The notes below the pieces were generated by a model that was given only the letters and a program-made list of their open reading frames with translations, did not search any database and was not told the origin of the DNA. Position numbers and translations under genes: made by a program. A stretch of DNA of 64,000 bases from contig NZ_RCZJ01000002.1 of NCBI RefSeq assembly GCF_006438845.1, forward strand, positions 1-64,000, in the 5' to 3' direction. The stretch comes from Variovorax ginsengisoli (GTDB taxonomy: Bacteria; Pseudomonadota; Gammaproteobacteria; Burkholderiales; Burkholderiaceae_C). Below are positions 26,748 to 35,501 of the stretch, piece by piece; the stretch's first letter is position 1, and each line of letters begins with the position of its first letter.

Positions 26748-27763
26748 GCCGCGTCAAGCGCTCGCTCACGATGCGCGATGTCGGGCTGCACGCCGGCGTC
26801 TCGCCGATCACGGTTTCGCGTGCGCTGGCGAATCACGCGTCCGTCACCGCGGAGACGCGGGAGGCCGTGCTCATAGCAGCAAAGGAACTCGGGTACGTGC
26901 CCGATTTCACCGCCCGGGCACTCTCTCGGCGAGGAAGCAAGCTGGTAGCTTTGCTGCTGCCGAACATTGCCAACTCAGTTTTCGCCGAGACCGTGCACGG
27001 GATCAACGACGTCCTGGGCAAGGCAGGCTTCTCCCTGATCATTGCCCACAGTGGCTACAGCGCGGAACGCGAGGAGGAACTCATTCGCGGCCTGCTGGGC
27101 TATCGTCCAGACGCGGCCATCCTCACCGGTTTCACCCACACGCAAGGCACGCGCACCATGCTGCGCAGGGCCGGCATGCCCGTCGTGGAGACCTGGAACA
27201 TCGGGCCCGAGCCCATCGATCTCGCGGTGGGTTTCTCGAACTTCAAGGCGGGTCTGGAGGTGACGCGCTATCTCATCTCGAAAGGCCACCGCCGGCTGGC
27301 CTACTGCGGCGGTACGCAGACCGACAACGAGCGCACGCGTGGACGCGAGGAAGGCTTTCGACAGGCGCTTGCCGAGGCCAACCTGCCCGCGAACGAAGCC
27401 TGGATCAGCTCGGCGCCCATGGAGCTCGAAAGCGGCGCGGCACTCGCACGCCAGTTTCACGCGCTCGGCAAGGGCGCATGGCGGCCACAAGCCATCTTTG
27501 TGGCCAGCGACATGATCGCTTCGGGCTTCGTGCTGGAGGGCGATCAACTCGGCATTCGCGTGCCACATGACGTCGCGGTGGCCGGATTCGACGATACGCC
27601 CCTCGGCCGTGCGATCCGTCCTTCCCTGACCACGGTGAACGTGCGTCAGCGCGAGATCGGCCGCTGGGCAGCCGACTTGGCACTTCGCAGGCTGCGCGGC
27701 GAAACCATCGCGAACCCGGTGCATGACGTGGGTTTTTCCATCATTCAACGCGAGAGTGCGTGA
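26744..27763 (+). CDS. LacI-family transcriptional regulator
   Basis: A 339-residue repressor-type protein. The helix-turn-helix and hinge helix are TMRDVGLHAGVSPITVSRAL at residues 9-28 and FTARALSRRGSK at about 55-66. The periplasmic-binding-like effector domain has VALLLPNIANSVFAETVHGI, later GHRRLAYCGG and VAVAGFDDTPLG. The ATG at 26744 overlaps the isomerase stop, so it is encoded within the operon it probably controls. The palindrome at 20318-20331 and the near copy at 21010-21023 are its likely operators. The inducer may be the transported compound or its phosphorylated product. Confidence 0.93.
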   Translation: MSRVKRSLTMRDVGLHAGVSPITVSRALANHASVTAETREAVLIAAKELGYVPDFTARALSRRGSKLVALLLPNIANSVFAETVHGINDVLGKAGFSLIIAHSGYSAEREEELIRGLLGYRPDAAILTGFTHTQGTRTMLRRAGMPVVETWNIGPEPIDLAVGFSNFKAGLEVTRYLISKGHRRLAYCGGTQTDNERTRGREEGFRQALAEANLPANEAWISSAPMELESGAALARQFHALGKGAWRPQAIFVASDMIASGFVLEGDQLGIRVPHDVAVAGFDDTPLGRAIRPSLTTVNVRQREIGRWAADLALRRLRGETIANPVHDVGFSIIQRESA

Positions 27764-28593
27764 GCACTTGGCAGGAGAGCATCTTGAGCGATATCCATTT
27801 CGAGGACGTGGGGCGCGTGTTCACCCGAAACGGTCAGTCCAACGCCGTGCTGGACCACATTGACCTTCATGTGCGCGACCAGCAGTTCGTCGCCGTCGTT
27901 GGTCCTTCCGGATGCGGCAAGACCACGCTCATGCGCCTTGCCGCCGGGCTCGACGCTCCGACTTCCGGTCGCGTACGGGTGGGCAATGTCGAAGTGCGCG
28001 AACCGGGTCCGGACCGTGCGGTCGTCTTCCAGCAGTTCGCCTTGTTTCCGTGGAAGACGGTCTCGGAAAATATCGAGTTCGGCTTGCGATGCAAGGGAAT
28101 GGAACAAGCGCAGCGGGCTGAGCGCGTCGAACACTTCATCCGGCTCATGAGCCTGCAGGGTCGAGAGGACGCGTATCCGCACCAGCTCTCTGGCGGGATG
28201 CAACAGCGCGTCGCCATCGCACGCAGCTACGCGCTAGAGCCGGACGTCCTGCTGATGGACGAGCCCTTCGGTGCGCTCGATGCGCAGACACGCACCGTGA
28301 TGCAGGAGGAGCTACTGCGGCTGTGCGCGATTTCGCCGCGGACGGTGATGTTCATCACGCACGCCGTTGAGGAGGCAGTTTACCTCGCCGACCGCGTGAT
28401 CGTGATGAGCCGCGGCGGCGGCGCGATCGTGGCGGACATCGACGTGGCAACCACGCGCAAGGCCGAGCGCTGGGGTGAGCGAGAACGCATCGAGGACGTG
28501 ATGGACCTCCCCAGCTTCGTCGAGTTTCGCAGCCGGGTCTGGAAGTTGCTGCGCGAGCAGGACTTCCAGACGATCGCCACGGAGATGGCCTAG
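27760..28593 (+). CDS. ABC transporter ATP-binding subunit, SsuB/TauB type
   Basis: A 277-residue ATPase with Walker [10 protein letters not shown] at about residues 47-55, Q-loop [13 protein letters not shown], signature [15 protein letters not shown], Walker [16 protein letters not shown] and H-loop [14 protein letters not shown], characteristic of the nitrate/sulfonate/taurine importer class. It begins with GTG overlapping the LacI stop; a TTG eight codons later (27784) is an alternative start. It is separated from its permeases and binding protein by three genes but no other ATPase is nearby, so it is the obvious partner. Confidence 0.92.
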   Translation: MSTWQESILSDIHFEDVGRVFTRNGQSNAVLDHIDLHVRDQQFVAVVGPSGCGKTTLMRLAAGLDAPTSGRVRVGNVEVREPGPDRAVVFQQFALFPWKTVSENIEFGLRCKGMEQAQRAERVEHFIRLMSLQGREDAYPHQLSGGMQQRVAIARSYALEPDVLLMDEPFGALDAQTRTVMQEELLRLCAISPRTVMFITHAVEEAVYLADRVIVMSRGGGAIVADIDVATTRKAERWGERERIEDVMDLPSFVEFRSRVWKLLREQDFQTIATEMA

Positions 28594-28597
28594 CCCG

Positions 28598-29527
28598 ATG
28601 ACGCAACCCACGGAGTACGTCTGGGCGGACGACCGCGTGCGGGTCAACGGCATCGAGCTGCATTACGTTCGCACTGGACACGGTCCGCCGCTGGTGCTGA
28701 TCCACGGCTGGCCCGAGTTCTGGCGCACCTGGCGGAGGATCATTCCAGCGCTGGCCGCCCGTCACGACGTGATCGCCTACGACCTGCGCGGGTTCGGGCT
28801 TTCGGAGAAGCCCCCGGGCGAAGCTCTTGAGAGCTACACGCTTGAGCACCACATCGCCGACCTGGCCGGACTGCTCGACGCCCTCGATCTGCATGACGTC
28901 GGTCTGGTCAGCCACGATTCCGGGGCCAACGTCGCACAAGGGTATGCCCGCCTGAATCCGGCACGGCTGAGCGGCCTGTTCTTCTTCGACTGTCCCTATC
29001 CTGGCATCGGCGAACGCTGGGCCGACGCGCGCGTGATCCGCGAGTCCTGGTACCAGTACTTCAACCAGCTTCCGTGGACCGCGCAATGGCTCGCCTCCGA
29101 CCGCGCGCACTGCCGACGCTACATCCACTGGTGCCTGGACCACTGGTCCCACGCCCCCGGCGCCTTCGATGACGACCTGGAAGCGTGGGTCGACAACTTC
29201 ATGCTACCGGGCAACCTGCAGGGCAGCTTTAATTGGTACAGAGCGATGCAACCCTGGCGCGAGCGGCTCATCAGGGAAGGCGCGCCATCTCTGCCGCGCA
29301 TTAAGGTGCCCACGCGGGTGCGTTGGGGCGCAAGTGATCCGGTCCTACTGCCCGAGTTTGCTGACCGCCTCGGCGACTATTTCGAAGACCCCGACGTGGC
29401 GCTTGTCGAGAACGCCGGGCACTTCGTTGCGTTCGAACGTCCCGCCTTTGCAAGCGCGGAAATCCTCGAATTTTTTGCAGCACTGGCGCCGACGCGAGCC
29501 GTCGGCACCGACGAGCCCCGACCCTGA
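28598..29527 (+). CDS. Alpha/beta hydrolase, dehalogenase/epoxide-hydrolase type
   Basis: A 309-residue alpha/beta hydrolase. The oxyanion-hole motif is LIHGWPEFWRTWR at about residues 35-47, the nucleophile elbow is VSHDSGAN, and the histidine is in ENAGHFVAFERP. The elbow holds aspartate in the nucleophile place (H-D-S-G) rather than serine. This points to enzymes that form an ester with the substrate carbon, such as haloacetate dehalogenases and epoxide hydrolases, not ordinary esterases. It lies 4 bp after the ABC ATPase, so it belongs to the operon. Why an inositol-like cassette needs it is unclear. Confidence 0.85.
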   Translation: MTQPTEYVWADDRVRVNGIELHYVRTGHGPPLVLIHGWPEFWRTWRRIIPALAARHDVIAYDLRGFGLSEKPPGEALESYTLEHHIADLAGLLDALDLHDVGLVSHDSGANVAQGYARLNPARLSGLFFFDCPYPGIGERWADARVIRESWYQYFNQLPWTAQWLASDRAHCRRYIHWCLDHWSHAPGAFDDDLEAWVDNFMLPGNLQGSFNWYRAMQPWRERLIREGAPSLPRIKVPTRVRWGASDPVLLPEFADRLGDYFEDPDVALVENAGHFVAFERPAFASAEILEFFAALAPTRAVGTDEPRP

Positions 29528-29576
29528 GCGACCGCGTTCTCTTCACTCATCCCTCCCTCACGATCGACGTACTCAC

Positions 29577-30311
29577 ATGAACTTCTATGCGGACAAGACG
29601 GTGCTGATCACCGGCGGCGGCGGCGGCATCGGCATCGAGACGGCGCGCGTTTTCCTGGACGCCGGCGCGAGCGTGCGCTTGGTCGACGTTGCTGAGGATG
29701 CGCTCGCGCGTGCCGTCCAGACGCTCGGGCCTTCCGGTCGCCTCTCGACCCAGGTCAACGACCTGTCCGACCAGGACGCATGCCTCCGGGCGCTCGAGGA
29801 CGGCCCCGGTCCCTACGCGCTCGTCCATCTGGCTGGCCTGTCGTTGCCTGATCCCGAGGACACTTCGGATCTGTCACTCTTCGACGCGACCATGGCTGCC
29901 AACGTGCGCAACGGCTACCAATTGGGCCGGCTCTTCCATGCGCGCTGTGCGGGCACGCCCGAGTTGCCGAGCCGCCTGGTCTTCGCATGTTCTCTGGCCT
30001 TCCGCCGCGGCGGACTTGACCGGATTGCCTATTCGGCCGCGAAGGGGGCCATCGCCGGCATGGTTCGCGCCATGACGCGGCGCTTCGCGCCGACGGTGCA
30101 CGTCAATGCTGTCGCCCCGGGCATCATCCTCACGCCGATGACGCGACAGCTCATCGCTGAGCGCGCGGACAAGCTCATGGCCGAAATCCCGATCCGCCGC
30201 TTTGCAGAACCTCGGGAAGTGGCCACGGTGATCGAATTCCTATGCGGTCCTGCCTCCAGTTATGTCAATGGTCAGATCATTAACGTAGACGGCGGGACGA
30301 TCCATTCATGA
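29577..30311 (+). CDS. Short-chain dehydrogenase/reductase (second in cassette)
   Basis: A 244-residue SDR. TVLITGGGGGIGIETA is the cofactor motif at about residues 8-23, DVAEDAL follows the second strand, the YxxxK pair is in IAYSAAKGAIAGM, and INVDGGTIHS closes the protein. The usual NNAG motif reads LAGLS here and the catalytic serine region is FACSLAFRRGG. Start ATG at 29577, 49 bp after the hydrolase. It is the last gene of the cassette and gives it two separate SDR steps. Confidence 0.9.
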   Translation: MNFYADKTVLITGGGGGIGIETARVFLDAGASVRLVDVAEDALARAVQTLGPSGRLSTQVNDLSDQDACLRALEDGPGPYALVHLAGLSLPDPEDTSDLSLFDATMAANVRNGYQLGRLFHARCAGTPELPSRLVFACSLAFRRGGLDRIAYSAAKGAIAGMVRAMTRRFAPTVHVNAVAPGIILTPMTRQLIAERADKLMAEIPIRRFAEPREVATVIEFLCGPASSYVNGQIINVDGGTIHS

Positions 30312-30870
30312 CTTGGTCCAGTTAGGCATCGACTGCACCGAGTTTGCGCCGTGGCTTGCGCTGAGCGGTCAATAAAAAGACGTGTGGTTCACGGAAGATT
30401 TCGCTTGGAGTCGATCATTGTTCGAAGCCGGTTTCGTGAAGTGACGACCTCAATGGTCTCAACGGACGCGGCAGGCGCAGGCACGTCTTGCTGCACTTGG
30501 GCAGCGCAGTCGGTATCGACGGCGTAAGCCCATCGGATGCGCAAATCCAGGCGCACCTCCTGATCGCTTTCTCGGCGATGGGGGAGGCCTTTGCCAGACC
30601 ATCAGCAACACGCCACCCCCAAGTGCCCGTCTTAGTCCTTGGCTCTCAAGGTCGGCAAGCCGACCTCCAAAATCAGAATGCGGTCTCGGTCTAGCGCTCG
30701 CACATGCCGTAGAGCCAAAGTAACACACTGGGGCTGAGGCTGGGCTGCGGGCGAAGGCAGTGTCCGCCGAGCCGTGCGGAGGCACGAGCGCTACCTAAAA
30801 TGGGTACGTAGAAGAGTACAAGCCTGATCAATCCCTTTAGAGACATATAGAACAACAACTTAAGGTTCAA
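30312..30870. other. Spacer between the catabolic cassettes and the core block
   Basis: About 560 bp without a supportable gene. Short frames on both strands (for example 30459-30785 minus) show no domain or ribosome site. No transposase remnant or clear terminator is visible after the second SDR gene. The 50 bp before the xth start are AT-richer than the rest and probably hold its promoter. Confidence 0.45.
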
Positions 30871-31656
30871 ATGAAAATTGCCACCTGGAACGTCAATTCC
30901 CTCACCGCAAGACTTCAGCACGTGCTCGACTGGCTTGCCGCCAACCCGGTCGACGTGCTCTGCCTGCAGGAGCTCAAGATGAGCGACGACAAGTTTCCGT
31001 TGGACGTGCTGCAATCCGCCGGCTACCAGGCGGCCTACTTCGGCCAGAAGACGTACAACGGCGTCGCGATCCTGAGCCTCGCGCCGCTGCGCGACGTGGC
31101 GAAGAACATCGGCGGCTTCACTGACGAGCATTCGCGGGTGATCAGCGCCACCGTCGACACGGAGCACGGGCCGCTGCGCGTCGTCAACGGCTACTTCGTG
31201 AATGGGCAAACGCCTGGCAGCGACAAGTTCGCCTACAAGATGAGCTGGCTGAGCGCTTTGCGGGGATGGCTCGAGGAGGAACTGAAGGCGCATCCGAATC
31301 TGGTGTTGCTGGGCGACTTCAATATCGCACCTGAAGATCGCGACAGTTTCGATCCCGTGGGCCTGCATGAGACCATTCACCACACCACCGAAGAGCGCAA
31401 CCACTTTCACGCGCTGATGGCCTTGGGGCTGACCGACGCGTTCCGGCTGTTCGAACAGCCAGAGAAGAGTTTCTCGTGGTGGGACTACCGAATGCTGGGG
31501 TATCAGAAGAACCGAGGCCTGCGCATCGACCACATCCTGGTGAGCGCGCCGCTGGTGCCCCGCGCCGTCGGTTGCACCATCGATCGTGTGCCGCGCAAAT
31601 GGGAAAAGCCCAGCGACCATGCGCCAGTGACGTTGGAACTCGACCGGGCGGGCTGA
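30871..31656 (+). CDS. xth: Exodeoxyribonuclease III (ExoA/Xth family)
   Basis: A 261-residue AP endonuclease / 3'-5' exonuclease used in base-excision repair. The catalytic Mg-binding asparagine and glutamate are in ATWNVNSL (N7) and CLQELKMSDDKFP (E35). The LLGDFNIAPEDRDSFDP motif carries Asp and Asn, LRIDHILVS follows, and the terminal SDHAPV motif holds the catalytic Asp-His. Length and motifs are complete. It starts 14 bp or so after an A-rich stretch and is followed closely by a lipoprotein gene. This is the first clearly housekeeping gene after the catabolic cassettes. Confidence 0.95.
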   Translation: MKIATWNVNSLTARLQHVLDWLAANPVDVLCLQELKMSDDKFPLDVLQSAGYQAAYFGQKTYNGVAILSLAPLRDVAKNIGGFTDEHSRVISATVDTEHGPLRVVNGYFVNGQTPGSDKFAYKMSWLSALRGWLEEELKAHPNLVLLGDFNIAPEDRDSFDPVGLHETIHHTTEERNHFHALMALGLTDAFRLFEQPEKSFSWWDYRMLGYQKNRGLRIDHILVSAPLVPRAVGCTIDRVPRKWEKPSDHAPVTLELDRAG

Positions 31657-31660
31657 CGCG

Positions 31661-32200
31661 ATGGCAGCCGCGCGTCGCAATCGTTGGCGCCATGCTTTGG
31701 CACTCGTCGTGCTCGCCGGTGGTCTCGCCGCCTGTGCGCCGTTGAAGCCCACGGCCGCTCCGAGCGCCGCGATCGAGACGCCCGGCCGCGACGACGCCGC
31801 CGCGGCGACGGCATTCACGCCGAAGTCCGAGGTGGCCGAGGTGCGCCTGATCACCGCGCAAACGCCCGCGGTGCGGGCCTATCGCAAACTCGGTGCAGCC
31901 GACATCTACAAGGCGTATCCCAAGCGCATCTACAAAGGAAAGATTCCGCCGCTGGTCTATGCGGTGGTGGTGGTCGAGACCGACATCGACGCCACGGGCC
32001 GCGTCGTCGACGTGAACTTCAGCCGCATACCGAGCCACGCGCCGGAGGTGCCGCCACTGATCGCGGAACTGATCCGCAAGGCTTCCCCATTGGCCAACCC
32101 CGGCGCACTCGGAGCGCACACCTACGTCGACACGTGGCTTTGGGACAAGAGCGGCAACTTCCAGCTCGATTCGCGCACCTTGGGGCAGCGCAGCAGGTAG
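31661..32200 (+). CDS. Putative lipoprotein with TonB-C-like domain
   Basis: A 179-residue protein with a basic start, a hydrophobic stretch and the lipobox GGLAAC (cysteine at about 25), so it is probably lipid-anchored. The mature part has KIPPLVYAVVVVETDIDATGRVVDVNFSRI at about 103-132, the pattern of TonB C-terminal-like domains found in energy-transducer-like proteins, without the proline-rich linker of real TonB. It lies 4 bp after xth and probably shares its transcript, and it converges with ntrC. Function unknown. Confidence 0.75.
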   Translation: MAAARRNRWRHALALVVLAGGLAACAPLKPTAAPSAAIETPGRDDAAAATAFTPKSEVAEVRLITAQTPAVRAYRKLGAADIYKAYPKRIYKGKIPPLVYAVVVVETDIDATGRVVDVNFSRIPSHAPEVPPLIAELIRKASPLANPGALGAHTYVDTWLWDKSGNFQLDSRTLGQRSR

Positions 32201-32222
32201 CGGCGCCGCCCCCTGCGGCGCT

Positions 32223-33749
32223 TCACTCCAGGCCGAGTTCCTGGATCTTGCGGGTGATGGTGTTGCGGCCGATGCCGAGCTTCTGCGCCGCTTCGATGCG
32301 GCGGCCTCGTGTGTTGGCCAGCGCAGTGAGGATGAGGCGCGATTCGAAGCGGCGCGACAGCGCGTCCCATACATCGGTGCGGCCCGCAGCCAGCAGGTTC
32401 TGCGCCTCGATCTCCAAACCGCTCTCCCATGCACCCGGCACGCCGGCGTCTGCACCCGCAACCGACGCCGCTGGCACCACGACCGCGGCGACCGCGCTCG
32501 ACTGCGCGCCCTCGTGTTCCACGGTCGGCATCGTCGATTGCAGTGCGGGCGCGTGGGCGGCCGGTACATCGACGGCGTGCACGGCCATCACTTCGGGCGG
32601 CAGGTCCTTGGACTCGATCAACTGCGCCGGCGCCATCACGGTGAGCCAGTGGCAGATGTTCTCGAGCTGTCGCACGTTGCCCGGAAAACCGAAGGTGGCA
32701 AGCCGCACGAGTGCTGCGTCGGAGATGCGCTTGGGCTCGACACCGAGCTGCTTGGCGCTCTGCTGCAGGAAGTGGCGCGTCAGCGCGGGCACGTCCTCAC
32801 CACGCTCGCGCAGCGCGGGCAGCCGCAGGCGGATCACGTTGAGGCGGTGAAACAAGTCTTCGCGAAAGCCGCCGAGCTTGACGCGCTGCTCCAGGTCTTG
32901 ATGCGTCGCCGCGATCACGCGCACGTTGGCCTTGACCGAGTTGTGACCGCCGACGCGGTAGAAGTGCCCGTCGCTCAACACGCGCAGCAGACGCGTCTGC
33001 AGATCGAAGGGCATGTCGCCGATTTCATCGAGGAACAGCGTGCCGCCCTCGGCCTGCTCGAAGCGGCCGCGGCGCATGGTCTGCGCGCCGGTAAAGGCAC
33101 CGCGCTCGTGGCCGAACAGTTCGCTCTCCAGCAAATCCTTCGGGATCGCGGCGGTGTTGATGGCGACGAAGGGGCCGTTGGTTCGCGGCGAGTGCTTGTG
33201 CAGCGCGCGCGCGACGAGTTCCTTGCCGGAACCCGATTCGCCGGTGATCAGCACCGTCACGTTGCTTTGCGACAAGCGACCGATGGCACGAAACACGTCC
33301 TGCATCGCGGGTGCTTGACCAAGCATCTCTGGTGCAGCGGCCATGCGTTCTTCGGCCACTTCTTCGCGCTGGCTTTCATCGACGGCGCGGCGAATCAGTT
33401 CGACTGCGCGCGGCAGATCGAAGGGCTTGGGCAGGTATTCGAAGGCACCGCCTTGAAACGCCGACACGGCGCTGTCGAGATCGGAGAAGGCCGTCATGAT
33501 GATGACGGGCAGGCCCGGATGCTTGGCCTTGATCTTGTCGAGCAGATCGAGGCCCGAGCCACCCGGCATGCGGATGTCGCTCACCAGCACCTGTGGACCC
33601 TGCTGCTCGTCGTCGGCAGCGACCTCGAGCGCGGCCAGCACTTCACGCGCGTTGGTAAAGCTGCGCGTCGGCAGGTCTTCGCGAAGCAGCGCCTTTTCCA
33701 GCACGAAGCGGATGGATTGGTCGTCGTCTACTATCCAGATCGGCTTCAT
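32223..33749 (-). CDS. ntrC: Nitrogen regulation response regulator NtrC
   Basis: A 508-residue sigma-54 activator. The receiver domain has the acidic pocket WIVDDDQS and the phosphorylated aspartate in VSDIRMPG (about D58), with FEYLPKPFDL closing it. The AAA+ domain has Walker A TGESGSGKE, the sigma-54 contact loop GAFTGA and Walker B LFLDEIGDMP. A Fis-type helix-turn-helix ends the protein (IGRNTITRKIQELGLE). The linker between AAA+ and HTH is unusually alanine- and valine-rich and about 90 residues long. It follows ntrB by 22 bp, and the sigma-54-type glnA promoter at 36965-36980 is an expected target. Confidence 0.96.
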   Translation of the reverse strand: MKPIWIVDDDQSIRFVLEKALLREDLPTRSFTNAREVLAALEVAADDEQQGPQVLVSDIRMPGGSGLDLLDKIKAKHPGLPVIIMTAFSDLDSAVSAFQGGAFEYLPKPFDLPRAVELIRRAVDESQREEVAEERMAAAPEMLGQAPAMQDVFRAIGRLSQSNVTVLITGESGSGKELVARALHKHSPRTNGPFVAINTAAIPKDLLESELFGHERGAFTGAQTMRRGRFEQAEGGTLFLDEIGDMPFDLQTRLLRVLSDGHFYRVGGHNSVKANVRVIAATHQDLEQRVKLGGFREDLFHRLNVIRLRLPALRERGEDVPALTRHFLQQSAKQLGVEPKRISDAALVRLATFGFPGNVRQLENICHWLTVMAPAQLIESKDLPPEVMAVHAVDVPAAHAPALQSTMPTVEHEGAQSSAVAAVVVPAASVAGADAGVPGAWESGLEIEAQNLLAAGRTDVWDALSRRFESRLILTALANTRGRRIEAAQKLGIGRNTITRKIQELGLE

Positions 33750-33771
33750 GCAGCTCCTTGTCGCCTTGCTG

Positions 33772-34848
33772 CTATGGCAGCGGTATCAGTATCTTGAAAT
33801 CGGTCCGGCCCGGGACGCTGTCGCACTCGATCACACCGTGGTGCTGTTGTACGAAGGTTTGCGCCAGCGTCAACCCGAGGCCCGTACCGCCATCGCGACC
33901 CGACACCAGCGGATAGAAGATGCGGTCCTTGATGGCATCGGGTACGCCCGGTCCGTTGTCGATGACATGCAATTCCAGTGCCAGTCGATACCACTGCTTG
34001 TTGAAGATGACCTGGCGCGCGATCCGTGTCTTGAACGTGATGCGCGCATCGCCCGCTGCGCGCCGTTCGGACAGCGCCTGCGCGGCGTTGTGAACGATGT
34101 TGAGCGTGGCTTGGATGAGCTGCTCGCGATCGCCGCGAAACTCGGGAATGGAGACATCGAAATCGCGATCGATGTGCAGGTCGCGCGGGAACTCGGCCAA
34201 GATCACCGAGCGCACGCGCTCGCAGACTTCGTGGATGTTCACGTCGCCCACCACATGCGGCCGGCGATGCGGCGCGAGCAGCCGGTCGACCAGCGTCTGC
34301 AGCCGATCGGCCTCGTGGATGATGACCTGCGTGTATTCGATGAGGTCGCGCGACTCGACCTCCATCTGCAGCAGCTGCGCCGCGCCGCGAATGCCTCCCA
34401 GCGGATTCTTGATCTCGTGGGCCAGGTTGCGAATCAACTCCTTGTTGGCCTGCGCTTGGTCGAGCAGTCGCTCTTCGCGATCCTGGCGCACCTGCTGCTC
34501 GAGCGGCGAGAGTTCGATGATCAGTTCACCCGGCTTGTCGCTCTGCGCGAGCGTGACCTGCACCGGCATCAGCTCGTGGTTCACGCGGCGCAGCATGGCT
34601 TCATAACGCAGCGTCGCGAAGTCGTTGCTGCGTGCGCCGTCGATGGCCGTGCGCAGCACCTGCGGCTCATGAAAGCAGGCGCCGAACGGCGAGCCTTCGA
34701 GCGTGCGCCGCGATGTGCCGAGCGCGTCTTCAAGTGCCGCGTTGGCGAACAATACGGCGCCATCGGACTTCACCACAGCGATGAGCGTGGCCAGCAGATC
34801 GAAGGGCTGGAAACGTTTGGCGGAAGAGGCGCTCTTGCCGAAGGCCAT
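33772..34848 (-). CDS. ntrB: Nitrogen regulation sensor kinase NtrB
   Basis: A 358-residue soluble histidine kinase that phosphorylates and dephosphorylates NtrC according to PII status. An N-terminal PAS-like domain (AVVKSDGAVLFANAALEDALG) is followed by the phosphoacceptor histidine in NLAHEIKNPLGGIRGAAQLL (about H144) and the ATPase domain with N-box NIVHNAAQAL, VIDNGPGVP and GGTGLGLTLAQ. No membrane segment is present, as usual for NtrB. The ATG at 34848 lies 1 nt after the stop of the DUF4124 gene; the longer frame would overlap that gene. Confidence 0.95.
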   Translation of the reverse strand: MAFGKSASSAKRFQPFDLLATLIAVVKSDGAVLFANAALEDALGTSRRTLEGSPFGACFHEPQVLRTAIDGARSNDFATLRYEAMLRRVNHELMPVQVTLAQSDKPGELIIELSPLEQQVRQDREERLLDQAQANKELIRNLAHEIKNPLGGIRGAAQLLQMEVESRDLIEYTQVIIHEADRLQTLVDRLLAPHRRPHVVGDVNIHEVCERVRSVILAEFPRDLHIDRDFDVSIPEFRGDREQLIQATLNIVHNAAQALSERRAAGDARITFKTRIARQVIFNKQWYRLALELHVIDNGPGVPDAIKDRIFYPLVSGRDGGTGLGLTLAQTFVQQHHGVIECDSVPGRTDFKILIPLP

Positions 34849-34849
34849 G

Positions 34850-35359
34850 TCAGGGCGCCGCCGCAGGCAGCCGTCCGAGCTCGCGCCGGATGCCGGCAAT
34901 GTCGCTGTCGGTGCGGGTCATCTCAGCCTTCATGTCGGCGACGCGGTCGAGATACTTCTGGTAGTTGCGCGCTTCGCTGCCCTGCTTTTCGGGTTCGCCG
35001 TTGTTGTATTCCTTGACCAGTTCCGCACGCCTGGCTTCGGCCTTGCGCAGCTCGGATTGCAGCACCGTGCGGGCCTCGCCGTCACGCGCGCGCTGGTCCG
35101 ACCCTTCGACACGCGGACTCCCCACCGGCGCGCGCACGGCGGCCGAGCCCCCACTGCTCGCGCTGCCGCCACCGCCCGCGGGCCGCGGGTTCTGGACGAC
35201 GGTCACGTTGCCGCCTTCCATGACCTTGCAGCCGCGCTTCTGCGCGTCGGCCGCATTGTTGGTGTATTCATTGCCGCAACGCCAGACGCGCTCCTGAGCC
35301 TGGGCCGGCAGCATCGCCAATGGAACGGTCAGCAGCAGCAGAAGTGACAAGGTCTTCAT
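34850..35359 (-). CDS. DUF4124-domain exported protein
   Basis: A 169-residue protein with a signal peptide (MKTLSLLLLLTVPLAMLPAQAQ) followed by the short DUF4124 domain (ERVWRCGNEYTNNAADAQKRGCKVM). A glycine/serine-rich linker and a coiled-coil-like C-terminus (LQSELRKAEARRAELVKEY and on) follow. I start at the ATG at 35359, which gives a normal signal peptide; the ORF extends 14 codons upstream. It sits between glnA and ntrB in the same direction, 1 nt from ntrB, so it is co-transcribed with ntrBC. Its function is unknown. Confidence 0.82.
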   Translation of the reverse strand: MKTLSLLLLLTVPLAMLPAQAQERVWRCGNEYTNNAADAQKRGCKVMEGGNVTVVQNPRPAGGGGSASSGGSAAVRAPVGSPRVEGSDQRARDGEARTVLQSELRKAEARRAELVKEYNNGEPEKQGSEARNYQKYLDRVADMKAEMTRTDSDIAGIRRELGRLPAAAP

Positions 35360-35439
35360 GGTCCTGGGGGTAGTACGCAGCAAGCGCGCATTTTCGTGCA
35401 ATTCGACTTCGCCCCTGCCGCGGGATTCCCGTGCAATGC

Positions 35440-35468
35440 AAAAGGACGGCCGAAGCCGTCCCTTTTTT
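35440..35468. terminator. Intrinsic terminator after glnA
   Basis: GGACGGC-cgaa-GCCGTCC forms a 7-bp GC stem with a stable loop at 35444-35461, with AAAA on the left and TTTTTT on the right. On the minus strand it lies about 40 nt after the glnA stop and has a short T4 tail; the better T run is on the plus strand. It probably separates glnA from the DUF4124-ntrBC transcript. Confidence 0.75.
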
Positions 35469-35501
35469 CAACGCACAGCGCAAGGCCCGAAGGCCGAGCG
35501 A

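Noticed and set aside
30459..30785. Possible minus-strand gene before xth
   Set aside because: Arg/Pro-rich frame with no domain and no start signal.
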